The notes beneath the pieces are model-generated. The model saw nothing but the letters and a program-made list of their open reading frames with translations. It made no database searches and was not told the origin of the DNA. Shown here piece after piece: positions 8,954-18,995 of a stretch of DNA of 49,570 nt (its first letter is position 1; every line of letters begins with the position of its first letter). The position numbers and the translations under genes were made by a program. Origin of the DNA: Klebsiella pneumoniae (GTDB lineage: Bacteria; Myxococcota_A; UBA796; GCA-2862545); assembly GCA_945861065.1 (NCBI GenBank), contig CAMASI010000023.1, positions 1 to 49,570 of the forward strand, in the 5' to 3' direction.

Positions 8954-9274
8954 ATGCGCCCGCCCTTGATTGCCCGATTTACGATGGCCCTCACGCTGGG
9001 CTGCACGGTAGCGTGCGCAGGCTCGCCGCTATTCTCCAACGGTAGCGGCGCGAACGGCATCGCGAGTCGCGCCGCCTGTGAACGCTACGTGGATCATATG
9101 AACGGTTTGCCCTGCATGTCCGGGCTGAACTACGATCCCGTCGAGATGTGTGGCGCACTTGAACTCAGCGCCGCGGACATGACACCCTACTACGAGTGCC
9201 TCGTCCGCGGATGCGCCTGCCAAGGTGAGATTCCCCAAATCAAGATCGACAGCTGCCGAGCCCCCACGCCCTAG
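8954..9274 (+). CDS. Small Cys-rich lipoprotein
   Basis: A 106-residue protein with an n-region (MRPPLIARF), a short hydrophobic segment and the lipobox CTVA-C. An internal in-frame ATG at 8984 would give a ten-residue leader instead, in keeping with the short leaders seen elsewhere here; the longer form is listed because it has a basic n-region. The mature part carries six further Cys residues spaced as in ACER, PCMS, MCGA, ECLV and RGCACQ, with one near the C-terminus, so it is probably disulfide-bonded outside the inner membrane. A longer upstream frame in the same phase overlaps the divergent gene and is rejected. Function is unknown. Confidence 0.6.
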   Translation: MRPPLIARFTMALTLGCTVACAGSPLFSNGSGANGIASRAACERYVDHMNGLPCMSGLNYDPVEMCGALELSAADMTPYYECLVRGCACQGEIPQIKIDSCRAPTP

Positions 9275-9372
9275 GACGGCTGGATCAGAATCCACGAATC
9301 ACGACCCCTACAGGAGCCGTCCTCTCCCTGTTGCCGGCGTTCGCCCGTTGGGCGACCGCCTCGATCGGTGTC

Positions 9373-10602
9373 CTAGCCTTTTCGGAATCGAACCTCGACT
9401 GGCATCGTCCGAAATCGACTCCGCATCACGAGACGGTCGTGCGCCAACGCCCAGGACCAAGGCTCGTCGCCTAAGCTCGCGAGCCACTCTGTCAGCACGA
9501 GCCCACGGGCGGGCAAAACGAAACGGTCGGGTCGGCGCCCGTGCAACGTCAGCGCTGTGGCATCGACACCGACGAGTTGAAGTCGTGTCGCACCCGCCAC
9601 CTGCCACCGTGCCGTCACCAGGCCACTCGTGCCCACCTGCTCGGCGACTGGCAGCGCAGCCAAGGGGCCCACGAACGCGTCGCCGAGCACCGCTTCGAAC
9701 CGACCGTCTTTCTTGAACGTGAACGATACGCCTCGCGCGCCGAACACCTGTCCAGCGCCCTCCGCACTCGCCAGAACCCACTCGCCGAACGGTACAGGAT
9801 CCCCCGCTCGTACCGTGGTTGTGCCCTCCGCAGAACCTACGACCGTGGTGAGCTGACTGTCGGGAATGACCCACACGTCGCCTAAGTCACCGGGCCCGTC
9901 CAAGACCGGGTGCAGGCCCGACCGCCCACCTTCGAAACGGACCAAGGCCCAAGACCACGGAGCCAACGTGAACGGCAACCCGCTCTCCGCGGTCCGACGT
10001 TCAACAGGAAACGGCAACAAGGCGGCCAGCCCCGTCGGGTCAAATACCCAGGCCCCAAGGCTGCGCCACTCCGCGGCCGACACCACGCCATCGTCCAACC
10101 ACGCGACAAATCGCTCGACTGGATCCTCGCCGCGCACCCGCCACGCTTTCCACGCCGCGGCGCCCGCGCGGGGGTTCGCCCCCAGATCGCCCGTCGCCAA
10201 TGCGACCGCCAAGTCCGTTGCACCAATCAACAGTTCGGGCGCGAGCGCGTCGGCCACATGTGCCGCCAGCCCCACCCAGCGCCAATCGTTCTGAGGCGTC
10301 GCTCCCGTGCGGTTCACCAAGGCCCGCGTCACGAGCGCTTCAAGCACCAACGCAGCGGCCCGCCGCCACCGGTCCACCGGAGGCGCCAGTCCGGCTCGGT
10401 CCACCTCGTGACAGACACCGGGGCCCATCAGCGAAGAATCCAACACAAGACCCGTCGTCGACAGCATCGACCAAGGTGCGGCGTCGCCGACGGAGACCGA
10501 CAGCGTCTCTCGGAGATTCAACGGCGCAGCGGCCGCCTCGATCACCCGCCGAACGGGCGCAAGCAACGCCTCCGCCCGTGCATCCGTTTCCAGGACCTGC
10601 AT
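9373..10602 (-). CDS. Uncharacterised 409-residue protein
   Basis: A protein with an Ala/Leu-rich helical N-terminal half (residues 1-190) and a beta-rich C-terminal half (about 190-409, with blocks such as VFDPTGLAALLPFP, TLAPWSWALVRFEGG and EPWSWALAHDRLVMRSRFR). The PWSWAL motif occurs twice, near residues 225 and 390, and brackets the C-terminal region. No signal peptide, membrane segment or catalytic motif was recognised. Start ATG 10602 is preferred because GGGGAGG lies just upstream; ATG 10665 is an alternative that would overlap the first codon of pheS on the other strand. It is divergent from pheS across 61 bases. No function is assigned. Confidence 0.6.
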   Translation of the reverse strand: MQVLETDARAEALLAPVRRVIEAAAAPLNLRETLSVSVGDAAPWSMLSTTGLVLDSSLMGPGVCHEVDRAGLAPPVDRWRRAAALVLEALVTRALVNRTGATPQNDWRWVGLAAHVADALAPELLIGATDLAVALATGDLGANPRAGAAAWKAWRVRGEDPVERFVAWLDDGVVSAAEWRSLGAWVFDPTGLAALLPFPVERRTAESGLPFTLAPWSWALVRFEGGRSGLHPVLDGPGDLGDVWVIPDSQLTTVVGSAEGTTTVRAGDPVPFGEWVLASAEGAGQVFGARGVSFTFKKDGRFEAVLGDAFVGPLAALPVAEQVGTSGLVTARWQVAGATRLQLVGVDATALTLHGRRPDRFVLPARGLVLTEWLASLGDEPWSWALAHDRLVMRSRFRTMPVEVRFRKG

Positions 10603-10663
10603 GGCCTCCCCATACCCAGCCTCCCGCCCACGCACCCCATAGGCCGCGATAGTCGGCGCACGC

Positions 10664-11722
10664 ATGACGTTGCCGGACACAGCCCCCCTCGTTGCAGCCT
10701 GCCTCGCAGACCTGAATTCCGTCAGGACACCCAGCGATATCGAAGAACTCCGCCGTCGCCACACAGGGAAGAAGGCGCCCATTCGCGAGCTACTCGCGAG
10801 CCTTCGGCATCTGGACCCCAATGACCGGCCCGTTTTCGCACGTGCCGTTCAAGACGCCGCAACGGAGATGGATCAGGCGCTAGACGCCGCCGCGGTCCGC
10901 TGCGACGCGGAGGCGCTCGAAGCGCGATTGCAGGGGGAAACTGCCGACCTCACCCTGCCACCCCTGCTCGCGCCTCGCGGCACGAACCATCCCGTCACAC
11001 TCGTTGAACGACGTTGCGCGGCGGTCATGCGCCAACTCGGCTTCGATTTCGTAGACGGGCCCGAGGTGGAACACCCGTGGTTCAATTTCGACGCGCTCAA
11101 TATCCCTGAACATCATCCCGCGCGGGACATGCAGGACACGTACTGGGTGAACGATGGCTGGCTGTTGCGCTCGCATACCACCACCGTTCAGGGCCGCGTC
11201 CTGTGCAAAACGCCCGCGCCTCCCGTGCGCGTGGTCACGATGGGCCGGGTGTACAGAAACGAGGCTGTAGACGCGACGCACCTCGCGATGTTTCACCAAT
11301 TCGAAGGCATCTGGGTCGACCGCGGCCTGAGTTTCGCCCACCTTCGCGGCACACTCGCATTCATTGCGCGTTCCCTGTATGGAAATCGAAACATTCGTTT
11401 CAAACCAAAGTTTTATCCGTACACCGAGCCAAGCGTCGGAGTGGACGTCGCCTGCGCAACCTGCGACGGTAGCGGCGAGTTCGACAAGGAGCCGTGCGAG
11501 TCGTGTCACGGTGCAGGGTGGGTCACGATCCTCGGCGCAGGCATGATTCACCCCTCCGTTCTTCGGGGTTTCGGCTACAACCCCGACGAAGTTTCTGGCA
11601 TTGCGTTCGGCCTTGGCACCACCCGAATGGCGGCGCAGTGGGCGGGCACACGACGCCTCAAAGGAATGTACGAATCTGACCTCCGCACGCACCGCGCGTT
11701 GTCCGTTCCCGGTGTTTCGTGA
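10664..11722 (+). CDS. pheS: Phenylalanine-tRNA ligase alpha subunit
   Basis: A 352-residue class II aminoacyl-tRNA synthetase subunit that charges tRNA-Phe with phenylalanine using ATP, as an alpha2beta2 enzyme with PheT. An N-terminal coiled-coil tRNA-binding arm (1-95) precedes the catalytic domain. Motif 1 lies around GTNHPVTLVERR, motif 2 is RVYRNEAVDATHLAMFHQFEG (194-214) and motif 3 is GIAFGLGTTRMA. Residues 264-281 carry two CxxC pairs (C264, C267, C278, C281) around a GSGEFD turn, a probable zinc ribbon that is found in some but not all PheS lineages. The stop overlaps the pheT GTG start. Confidence 0.95.
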   Translation: MTLPDTAPLVAACLADLNSVRTPSDIEELRRRHTGKKAPIRELLASLRHLDPNDRPVFARAVQDAATEMDQALDAAAVRCDAEALEARLQGETADLTLPPLLAPRGTNHPVTLVERRCAAVMRQLGFDFVDGPEVEHPWFNFDALNIPEHHPARDMQDTYWVNDGWLLRSHTTTVQGRVLCKTPAPPVRVVTMGRVYRNEAVDATHLAMFHQFEGIWVDRGLSFAHLRGTLAFIARSLYGNRNIRFKPKFYPYTEPSVGVDVACATCDGSGEFDKEPCESCHGAGWVTILGAGMIHPSVLRGFGYNPDEVSGIAFGLGTTRMAAQWAGTRRLKGMYESDLRTHRALSVPGVS

Positions 11723-13785
11723 AGATCGGAAGGTCAATTCTCACGCGGTTTGTCGACGTCCCGCACGGCCGCGCCTTGCGCACCTTGCTCGATGACGTCG
11801 GCATTGAAGTCAAACGGATGTCCTCGGACGGCGAATCACTCACCGTCGAGTTGTTGGCAAACCGCGGCGACCATTATGCGTACGAAGGAATCGCCCGGGA
11901 AATTGCTGCGCGAACAGGCAACGAGTTGCGTCTACCCGAGACCGTCGCCCTCAACGTAGGCAGTGGCCCGACCGTACACATCGCTACTGACGGTGTGCTC
12001 CGCTACAGCCTCACCCCGTTGCGGCGGAACGCCGAAGCCTCCCTCTCCGCCGATTGCGCCGCGTTGTTATTAGCGAGTGGCCTACAATCCGTGTCGGCGG
12101 CCGTCGACGCCACCAACGTCGCAAACCTGGAATGGGGTCAACCGACCCACGCGTTCGACGCAGACACCCTCACCGGCAACGTCACCGTCCGTCGTTCTCG
12201 GCCCGGAGAAACTGCGTGGCTTTTGTTTCAGCCAGCTGCGATCGCGCTTCCCGAAGGCACCCTGGTCATCGCGGACGACGTCAGCGTGCTGGCAGTGGCC
12301 GGCGTCATCGGTTGCGAGTCCAGCAAGACAACCCCGCTGACCAAGAACGTACTTTTGGAATCCGCGACCTTCGACCCCATCCTCGTCCGAAAAGCGGCGC
12401 GTGCCCTCGCCGTCCACACGGACAGTTCTGCGCGGTTCGAACGAGGCGCCGACCCGGAGCGCGTATTGGTGGGCGCCGGGCGCGTGGTATCGCTCCTAGA
12501 AGCGACTGGCGCTTGGTGTCGGACGGGTCCCACCACCGACACCGGTTGGTCCGAATCGAATCCCACTGTGGAACTGGACCTCAACCGTGCTGCGGTCGCA
12601 CTCGGAATGCCCGTGGCCGATTCGGTCGCGAAACTATCCAGGCTCGGTTTCCACGTGCTGCCGTCGGCCGGTTCCACCGTCCAAGTCTCGGTTCCGAGTT
12701 GGCGTCGGTGGGACGTACACGAACCCGCCGACCTATGGGAGGAATTGGCGCGGGTCATCTCCTTCGACCAATTCCCCACGGTGCTCCCGCCGATCGACCT
12801 CGGCTCCCTTCCATCGCCCCAACAACTCCGCCAGGAGCGTGTGGACAGCGTCCTTTGTCATGCAGGATTCACCGAGGTCTTCACGGACGGATTCTACGGA
12901 CGCGCGGTCCGGGAATGGCTGCTCGGCAACGACGCGAATCACCCATTGTGGGACCATGTGCAAACGACCAATGCCGTGGACCGCGGCTACGCGCTGCTGA
13001 AGAACAACACCCTTGCCCAAGCCGTGGAGGTTGTCGGTGTCAACCGCGCCATGCGAACCATGGACGTCAAGACCTTCGAGTGGACCCGAACCTTCCATCC
13101 GTCGGGCAAGGGCGGGCCGGGCCACGATGAGTCACCGTGTACCGAGCGTCACGTGTTGTGGGCAGTGGCGAACGGCGACGACCAGCCCAAGAACTGGGCG
13201 ACACCCGCACGGCCCGTGGACATTTTCACCGGCACCTCTCTCATCGCAGCTATCGGGCGCGTGTTGTCGATTCCCCTTCGCGTGGTCGCAGGCACCCAAC
13301 ACCCGCTCAGCAACGCATTGCATCCCGGTCGGCGCGCGAGCGTGCAGCTAGGCGACCGTACCATCGGCGTCGTAGGCGAAGTCCACCCGTCAATCCTAGC
13401 TGCTGCGCGCATCAAAGGCGTCGCACCCATTTGGCTCGAACTGGATGCAGACGTGCTCCTCACAACGGAGCCCTCGCCGTCACCGTTTCGTGAACCGCCC
13501 GATTGGGTGGCGATGGAGCGCGATCTCGCGTTTACCGTCCCACCTCAGATGGCCGCCGCGCGTCTGATCGACGTCCTGAAAAAAAGCGGGCCCGACTGGC
13601 TGAGCGACCTGTGGATCTCCGACCGATACGTGCACCCAGACGGCCAAATCACGCTGACGTTTGCCCTTCGATTCGACAATCCGCCGGAAGCGGCCCGGAC
13701 GGTCGTGCAGACCAACGCGGTACTCGACCAGTTGGTGCAAGCCGTGAACGTGGAACTAGGCCCGCAAGGCGTACGACTCCGCTGA
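11719..13785 (+). CDS. pheT: Phenylalanine-tRNA ligase beta subunit lacking the N-terminal tRNA-binding (EMAP-like) domain
   Basis: A 688-residue beta subunit, about 100 residues shorter than the common bacterial form. After the start the B1-type opening (KIGRSILTRFVDVP, then LLDDVGIEVKRM) runs directly into LTVELLANRGDHYAYEGIAREI, the block that in longer PheT proteins follows the OB-fold tRNA-binding domain; that domain is therefore missing. The B3/B4 editing region (AAVDATNVANLEWGQPTHAFD and later VIGCESSKTTPL), the B5 DNA-binding-like fold, the catalytic-like core and a C-terminal FDX-ACB anticodon-binding domain (from about residue 590) are present. GTG 11719 overlaps the pheS stop (GTGA). 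The loss is a clean deletion with no frameshift, so the gene is probably functional. Confidence 0.93.
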   Translation: MKIGRSILTRFVDVPHGRALRTLLDDVGIEVKRMSSDGESLTVELLANRGDHYAYEGIAREIAARTGNELRLPETVALNVGSGPTVHIATDGVLRYSLTPLRRNAEASLSADCAALLLASGLQSVSAAVDATNVANLEWGQPTHAFDADTLTGNVTVRRSRPGETAWLLFQPAAIALPEGTLVIADDVSVLAVAGVIGCESSKTTPLTKNVLLESATFDPILVRKAARALAVHTDSSARFERGADPERVLVGAGRVVSLLEATGAWCRTGPTTDTGWSESNPTVELDLNRAAVALGMPVADSVAKLSRLGFHVLPSAGSTVQVSVPSWRRWDVHEPADLWEELARVISFDQFPTVLPPIDLGSLPSPQQLRQERVDSVLCHAGFTEVFTDGFYGRAVREWLLGNDANHPLWDHVQTTNAVDRGYALLKNNTLAQAVEVVGVNRAMRTMDVKTFEWTRTFHPSGKGGPGHDESPCTERHVLWAVANGDDQPKNWATPARPVDIFTGTSLIAAIGRVLSIPLRVVAGTQHPLSNALHPGRRASVQLGDRTIGVVGEVHPSILAAARIKGVAPIWLELDADVLLTTEPSPSPFREPPDWVAMERDLAFTVPPQMAAARLIDVLKKSGPDWLSDLWISDRYVHPDGQITLTFALRFDNPPEAARTVVQTNAVLDQLVQAVNVELGPQGVRLR

Positions 13786-13816
13786 AAAGGCGGATAGCGG
13801 TCGCTCGGGAGCTGAC

Positions 13817-14440
13817 ATGTGGAGTGTATTGTTGTTCGCGTGTGGGCCTAAGAGCGACGAAAGCGACGCCACCGCGCCTGTTTCCGTGTGTGGCGACGAG
13901 CTGACCACCCCGCTGAGCCAAACCGACGCGAGCACATGGCCCGATGGCCTCGCCGACGGGCTGGAAACGTACACCAAACTCGACGGTTTGTGGCGAACGA
14001 CAGAGTGCGGAGACCCTGACGAGACCCTCGACATCAAATTTGACCTGCCCAGCTCGGAGGACTTCCTCGTCTACACCTCTGAACCGCCGATTTCGGGTTG
14101 TGGGTGCAATGGGGATCCCAATTTCGAATCGGACGGCGACTACGACCCTATCGCTTTCGTGCCCATCGAGATCTTCGTAGGCGAGTACAAGGATGTGGCG
14201 CTCGCCAACCAGACCATCTCCGCCAACCTCGTGTTGTTCGGCGCGCAGCAAGCCCTCGCTTTGCGCGCCTGCGGCGACAATCCTGTAGACCCAATTCTCG
14301 GCTCGGCCTGGACGGACGCCATTCTCACGGTCCGCATGGACGGCGCTGACGCGCTGACCGGGACCATCGTGCTCGGAGAGGACGGGTCCGCCAATGTGGA
14401 CCAATGTGAGTTGACGGAATGGGAATTCATCCCCGAATAA
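13817..14440 (+). CDS. Uncharacterised lipoprotein
   Basis: A 207-residue protein with an eight-residue leader (MWSVLLFA) before Cys9 and an acidic mature domain (pattern [10 protein letters not shown] after the Cys). The mature part has several Cys residues ([32 protein letters not shown]) likely to be disulfide-bonded, and alternating strands suggest a beta-rich fold. No family was recognised. A CGGGAG element lies about 8 bases upstream of the ATG. The 3' end overlaps dut by 22 bases, so it belongs to the pheST-dut-peptidase run. Confidence 0.65.
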   Translation: MWSVLLFACGPKSDESDATAPVSVCGDELTTPLSQTDASTWPDGLADGLETYTKLDGLWRTTECGDPDETLDIKFDLPSSEDFLVYTSEPPISGCGCNGDPNFESDGDYDPIAFVPIEIFVGEYKDVALANQTISANLVLFGAQQALALRACGDNPVDPILGSAWTDAILTVRMDGADALTGTIVLGEDGSANVDQCELTEWEFIPE

Positions 14441-14877
14441 ACGTGGACCTCCAGGTCCTCCCGCATGGCGCGGACCTCCCCTTGCCGTCCTGGCAAACGA
14501 TTGGGGCCGCCGGTGCGGACCTGTGCGCAGCGATCGATGGCACCCTCGTGCTCCCGCCTCTCGGCAGGGCTTTGGTCCCATGCGGCTTCTCGATGGCGTT
14601 GCCGATGGGCTGGGAGGCCCAAGTGCGGCCCCGCTCGGGCCTCGCCATTCACCACGGCGTGACCGTCCTCAACGCACCCGGCACCATTGACGCCGACTAC
14701 CGAGGGGAAATCAAGGTCGCGCTCGTCAATCTGGGGACGGATGCCTACACCGTGCGCCGGGGAGATCGCATCGCACAACTCGTTCTCGCACCCGTCACCC
14801 AGGCAACCTGGCGCGTTGCCGAGACCCTTGACGTGACACCGCGGGGCGAGGGCGGCTTCGGCTCGACGGGCGCGTGA
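14419..14877 (+). CDS. dut: Deoxyuridine 5'-triphosphate nucleotidohydrolase (dUTPase)
   Basis: A 152-residue trimeric-type dUTPase that hydrolyses dUTP to dUMP and pyrophosphate, keeping uracil out of DNA and supplying thymidylate synthesis. All five motifs are present: AGADLCA (31-37), RPRSGLA (70-76), [10 protein letters not shown] with catalytic D91, RGDRIAQL (114-121) and the C-terminal Gly-rich lid GEGGFGSTG (143-151). ATG 14419 lies inside the upstream lipoprotein gene; GTG 14443, just after that gene's stop, is a reasonable alternative that would remove eight residues preceding the conserved domain. The stop overlaps the GTG of the peptidase gene. Confidence 0.95.
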   Translation: MGIHPRINVDLQVLPHGADLPLPSWQTIGAAGADLCAAIDGTLVLPPLGRALVPCGFSMALPMGWEAQVRPRSGLAIHHGVTVLNAPGTIDADYRGEIKVALVNLGTDAYTVRRGDRIAQLVLAPVTQATWRVAETLDVTPRGEGGFGSTGA

Positions 14878-17525
14878 CACGCCTGTCGTGGACGACGTTG
14901 GGGGTCATGCTGTGTGGTTCGTGCACCGCCCGCACACCCCAAGTCGGCCCCGAAGTGCCGTTTCCCGGTGGCGGGACCGTGACCGAGTTCGGGTGGACCA
15001 ACGGCCTACGGCTGCTCGTTCACGCCAACGATGCGGCCCCCGTTGCCGCGGTGCAGTTGTGGTTCGACGTAGGCTCTGCTGACGACCCGCCCGATCAACG
15101 AGGCCTTGCACATCTGTTTGAGCACCTCCAGTTTCGCGCAACCGAGGACTGGCCCGATGGTGGTTTCGAGGACCGCCAAACGCGACGCGGGGCCGTAGGC
15201 GTCAACGCAACGACCTGGCGCGACGCGATGGCCTTTGTGCTCGCTGTCCCGGCAGACGCGGTGCACGATGTGCTGGCGGACGAACGCGCCAGACTGCTTG
15301 GCGTTCGCATTGACGCTGCCGCCATCCAACGTGAGCGCGAGGTCGTCGGGCAAGAGGAACGGGGGCGGAACACGGACGCCGGTGCGCGACCCTCCGACGC
15401 CCTATGGCTCGCGAGTTTTCAGCCTCACGGCTACGGCAGGGCGCTGATCGGCGACGATTTCCAAACGCTGAAGCCGGCCGACGCGACCGCCTTCCGGGAA
15501 AGAGCATTCACGGGACGCCACTTGCTCATCGTCGTGTCAGGGGACGTAGACCCCAACGACGTCGCCACGACCGTCGGACGGTTGTTCGGCGACCTGCCGG
15601 CCGGAATCGAACCCACCGTACCCCCCGCTCCGGTCTTTGCGGCTGGGCACACGGAGACGGTTTCGTCGGGTGGCAACCGTGTGCACCTCGGATTCGAGAT
15701 TCCACCGGCAAGCCACGCCGACAGCTCGTACCTTCGGCTGGCCGACCTGGCGCTTTCCGGTGGCCAATCGTCGCCGTTGCCACGTGCGCTCGAAGACACG
15801 GGGCTCGCCACGCTCGCGGGCAGTCGTTTCATGGCCCTGAAGCAGGGCGGCCTATGGGAATTCGTCGCCGTCGGCACGCCAAACGTCCCGGCGGGCCAGT
15901 TGGAGTCGGTCATCATGGCTACGCTAGACGGCGCGCTCACGCACGAAGATCTCGACAGGGCGCGGGCCCAGGACGCAGCCATCGTGTGGAGCCAAGTCGC
16001 CGACGCTGCGGGTCAGGCGGCGTGGTTGGGTTGGTCCGACCGCGTGGGCCTCCATTGGCAAGCGGGTCTGGACGCGCTCGCAAACGTCGGGACGGCTTCC
16101 GATGACGAGATTCTGGGTGCCGCGTCTCGATGGCTCAAGCTGTCATCCGCCTCGGCGGTCTGGCATCAAGCGCTGCCCGCGAAGCCGACCTGGGTGTCGC
16201 CGGGCCCCGCCGTCACCATGCTGCCTCTGCAACTTCCATCAGGACGAAAGCGCCAGGCGCCCGACGGGGGCCTTGCCCGCGATGAGACCGTTTCCGGCCT
16301 GAACGTACACATCGAGCCCGACCCTAGTGTCCCGCTGGTCTGGCTCCGGGTGGGATGGAAAACCGGCGCCGTGGACGACCTCTCGCTCGGCGCAACCTGG
16401 GCCACGGGTCGTTTGTTGCTTCGAGGAAACGCCGACCGATCGCGAGACAGCTTTGAACGCGCTGCTGAGCATCTCGGAGCCCGCGTCGGCGTCGAGGTCG
16501 ACGCCGAAAGCACTTGGCTCACCGCGCGAGTGCCGGCCGAGAACTGGCCTCAACTTGCCCAACTACTCGGCGTCAGCATCTCGTCGCCCAGCGTGGACCC
16601 TACGGAGCGCGACCGGGTTGCAGGGGAGCGCCTCAACCTGTTGGCCCTTCGCGCCGCGGACCCAGCCACCATGGCGGGGGCTGCTTTCTTTCGCGCCCGT
16701 CACGGTGAGCTTCATCCTTATGGGCGATTTGCACTCGGCACGGCGACGTCAGCAGCGGCCAGAGACCCGGACGCCTGGGCGGCGGCGCGCGCGAGATTTC
16801 AGCATCCAGACGTCGTGAGCCTGGCGGGCGACGTCGACGCAGGCGCATTGGATGACCTTCGGGCCTGGCGCTTGCCGCTCCCGGGCCCGCCCCGATTGCC
16901 ACCACCCCCTGATGGTTCACCCAGCCGACGGATCATCCTCGTCGACATGCCCAAAGCCAGCGCAGCGGCCGTTCGTATCGGTGGCGCCGCTTTGGCGGTA
17001 GACGACCCCGAACTGGCGGCGCTGTGGCTCGGGCTCGAAGCGCTCGGCACCGGAAGTTCCTCCACGCTTGCCCGGTCGCTTCGCCACGAGCGCGGCCTCG
17101 CCTACACAGTCGGTGCCGACCTGATCGCACGAACCACGGGTCGCGGGTCGTGGTCCGTCACCTGGACCACCGCGAATACGTCCGTTGGAGAATCCATCGG
17201 CCTGGCCGAGTCAATTCTGGACGAGGGGCCCCCAGCCGACGACGTCAACCGCGCACGGGATGCGGCCGGTTTCGCCGCGGTTTGGCTACGGGAGACCGCA
17301 CCTGGGCGTGCCGCCGTCGCTTCTGTCCGGAGCCTCACCGGGTGGGATGAACCCGGACTCCGCGCCCGAATGGCAACACTGGAGGACCCGTCCGGCACGT
17401 GGAAACGGGTGGCCACCCCCGAAACGCGCGTCGTCGTGGTGGCGGGCCCCGCTGCGATCATCCGAAAACAACTGGAGAGCATCGGCGAGGTAGAAGTGTG
17501 GGACCGCGCCCACCTGCTCCGATGA
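14874..17525 (+). CDS. Double-domain M16 zinc peptidase, lipoprotein
   Basis: An 883-residue member of the pitrilysin/processing-peptidase family exported as a probable lipoprotein (leader of about 16 residues ending CGS-C17). The N-terminal half has the inverted zinc motif HLFEH (80-84) and the downstream zinc ligand E161, at the family distance of 77 residues from the second His. The second half (about 460-883) repeats the M16 fold without the HxxEH motif and would act as the inactive partner domain closing over the substrate. Such fused forms degrade peptides in the periplasm. GTG 14874 overlaps the dut stop; an internal ATG at 14907 would leave too short a leader. Confidence 0.87.
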   Translation: MTRLSWTTLGVMLCGSCTARTPQVGPEVPFPGGGTVTEFGWTNGLRLLVHANDAAPVAAVQLWFDVGSADDPPDQRGLAHLFEHLQFRATEDWPDGGFEDRQTRRGAVGVNATTWRDAMAFVLAVPADAVHDVLADERARLLGVRIDAAAIQREREVVGQEERGRNTDAGARPSDALWLASFQPHGYGRALIGDDFQTLKPADATAFRERAFTGRHLLIVVSGDVDPNDVATTVGRLFGDLPAGIEPTVPPAPVFAAGHTETVSSGGNRVHLGFEIPPASHADSSYLRLADLALSGGQSSPLPRALEDTGLATLAGSRFMALKQGGLWEFVAVGTPNVPAGQLESVIMATLDGALTHEDLDRARAQDAAIVWSQVADAAGQAAWLGWSDRVGLHWQAGLDALANVGTASDDEILGAASRWLKLSSASAVWHQALPAKPTWVSPGPAVTMLPLQLPSGRKRQAPDGGLARDETVSGLNVHIEPDPSVPLVWLRVGWKTGAVDDLSLGATWATGRLLLRGNADRSRDSFERAAEHLGARVGVEVDAESTWLTARVPAENWPQLAQLLGVSISSPSVDPTERDRVAGERLNLLALRAADPATMAGAAFFRARHGELHPYGRFALGTATSAAARDPDAWAAARARFQHPDVVSLAGDVDAGALDDLRAWRLPLPGPPRLPPPPDGSPSRRIILVDMPKASAAAVRIGGAALAVDDPELAALWLGLEALGTGSSSTLARSLRHERGLAYTVGADLIARTTGRGSWSVTWTTANTSVGESIGLAESILDEGPPADDVNRARDAAGFAAVWLRETAPGRAAVASVRSLTGWDEPGLRARMATLEDPSGTWKRVATPETRVVVVAGPAAIIRKQLESIGEVEVWDRAHLLR

Positions 17526-17546
17526 CCCCCTACCTAGGTAGCTGTT

Positions 17547-18995
17547 GTGCCTTTCCGCCTGCTCATCGCTTGCACGCAACACATTGCGATTGAACCCGAA
17601 CCGACCCTCCCAGCCGGAACGGAGATCCCCGCTTGCCCCGAGTTCTCAGGCGGAACCGAGGGAATCCGCGACCTCTGTCTGACAGAAAACCCAAACAGCA
17701 CCTTGTCCTTTACGCTCTCATGGACCACGGACGAGCCCGCCACCTCCACCGTGGAGTTCGGAAGCTACCCGACACCGGTATGGCGATTGGACCAGCCCGA
17801 ATCGGTCCACACGCATTCGGTCACCGTGTACGGCATGCGTGCCAATACCGACATTTCCCTCAACGTCTTGAGCGTCACCGCGTCCGGTCACACCTTGGCC
17901 GCGCGTGATTTGCTCGCCCACACGGGAGAACTCCCCTTCGGAATCCCCGTCGGAATCATGGGCGTCGTCGACCCCTACAAGAAACAACCCGGCTGGACGC
18001 TTCTCAACATCAATCAACGCGAAGCCAACTGGCCCCCAAGCGCAGTCATCATGGACGAGATGGGCCAACCCGTGTGGTACGCCATCACCGCGACCGCGGT
18101 GGACGAACGAGGCGACCTCGACGTCAGCCTGACGCCCGACGGAACGATTCTCATCGGCGGGTCAGGCCCGTCGATTCGTCCGGTGGAGCTAAACCTCGCG
18201 GGCAACGTGGTGTGGAATGGCCCACCCCAGGACGCGCCCCAACAACATCACCACTTTCAGCGCGAGCCCGACGGCACCACGGTCATGCTCCGGCACGCGT
18301 TCGACGATGCTTTCCCCGCTGTCGTTCTTGACAGGATTGTTCAAATTGACGACGATTACAACGTGGTTTGGGAGTGGAACGGCTTCGACCACATCGATTT
18401 TCCGCTTGACGCCACAGACGATTACACGCACGGCAATTCGGTCACGATGACGGACGATGCTGTGTATTACAATAGCCGAAACCTCCACACACTATTCAAG
18501 ATCAGTCGCCATACAGGCGACATTTTATGGGAACTCGGCGAGGACCTGGATTTCGCCCCGGACCCCGACCATGCAACCCCGTGGTTTGCGCACCAACATG
18601 CGCCGGAGCTTCAAGACGACGGGAGCTGGCTGATCCACGACAACGACGGAATTGCTTCCCATAGCCGAGTGATTCAGATGGTCATCGACGAAGATGCGAT
18701 GACGTCGGAAATCATTTGGGAATTTCCGGGCGATTTCTCCGTCGCCCCTTGGTACACCGACACGTGGCACAGCGGAATCTGGGGCGATGCCGACCGCCTC
18801 GAAAATGGCAACGTGCTCATCACCGCCGCGATGCGTGAATTCGATACCCAGAGTCGGATATTCGAAGTCACGCCCGACGGCGAGGTGGTGTGGGAGATAC
18901 TCCTCCCCGCGGTTGACGACTCGCTCTTCGTCGTTGGCAGCTACCGGGCGGACCGAATCGTTCCGCCCGGGCTTATCGCCATCGAATCAGACTAG
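17547..18995 (+). CDS. Arylsulfotransferase (ASST) family lipoprotein
   Basis: A 482-residue secreted protein with an eight-residue leader (MPFRLLIA) before Cys9. Residues 35-130 look like an Ig-like N-terminal domain. Residues 135-482 form the ASST six-bladed propeller, which in characterised enzymes moves sulfate from one phenolic sulfate to another phenol through a sulfo-histidine, without PAPS. The family's catalytic positions appear at the HHHFQ block (234-238), DDYTHGNSV (H295), NSRN (R311) and FAHQHAP (H349/H351). The GTG start at 17547 is set by the lipobox. It follows the M16 peptidase by 21 bases, and its stop shares the palindrome CTAG with the stop of pnp on the other strand. A sulfatase gene lies 7 kb away. 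Confidence 0.82.
   Translation: MPFRLLIACTQHIAIEPEPTLPAGTEIPACPEFSGGTEGIRDLCLTENPNSTLSFTLSWTTDEPATSTVEFGSYPTPVWRLDQPESVHTHSVTVYGMRANTDISLNVLSVTASGHTLAARDLLAHTGELPFGIPVGIMGVVDPYKKQPGWTLLNINQREANWPPSAVIMDEMGQPVWYAITATAVDERGDLDVSLTPDGTILIGGSGPSIRPVELNLAGNVVWNGPPQDAPQQHHHFQREPDGTTVMLRHAFDDAFPAVVLDRIVQIDDDYNVVWEWNGFDHIDFPLDATDDYTHGNSVTMTDDAVYYNSRNLHTLFKISRHTGDILWELGEDLDFAPDPDHATPWFAHQHAPELQDDGSWLIHDNDGIASHSRVIQMVIDEDAMTSEIIWEFPGDFSVAPWYTDTWHSGIWGDADRLENGNVLITAAMREFDTQSRIFEVTPDGEVVWEILLPAVDDSLFVVGSYRADRIVPPGLIAIESD

Noticed and set aside
10603-10665. Start of the minus-strand gene at 10665
   Set aside because: It would overlap the first codon of pheS; the downstream ATG 10602 has a better ribosome binding site.
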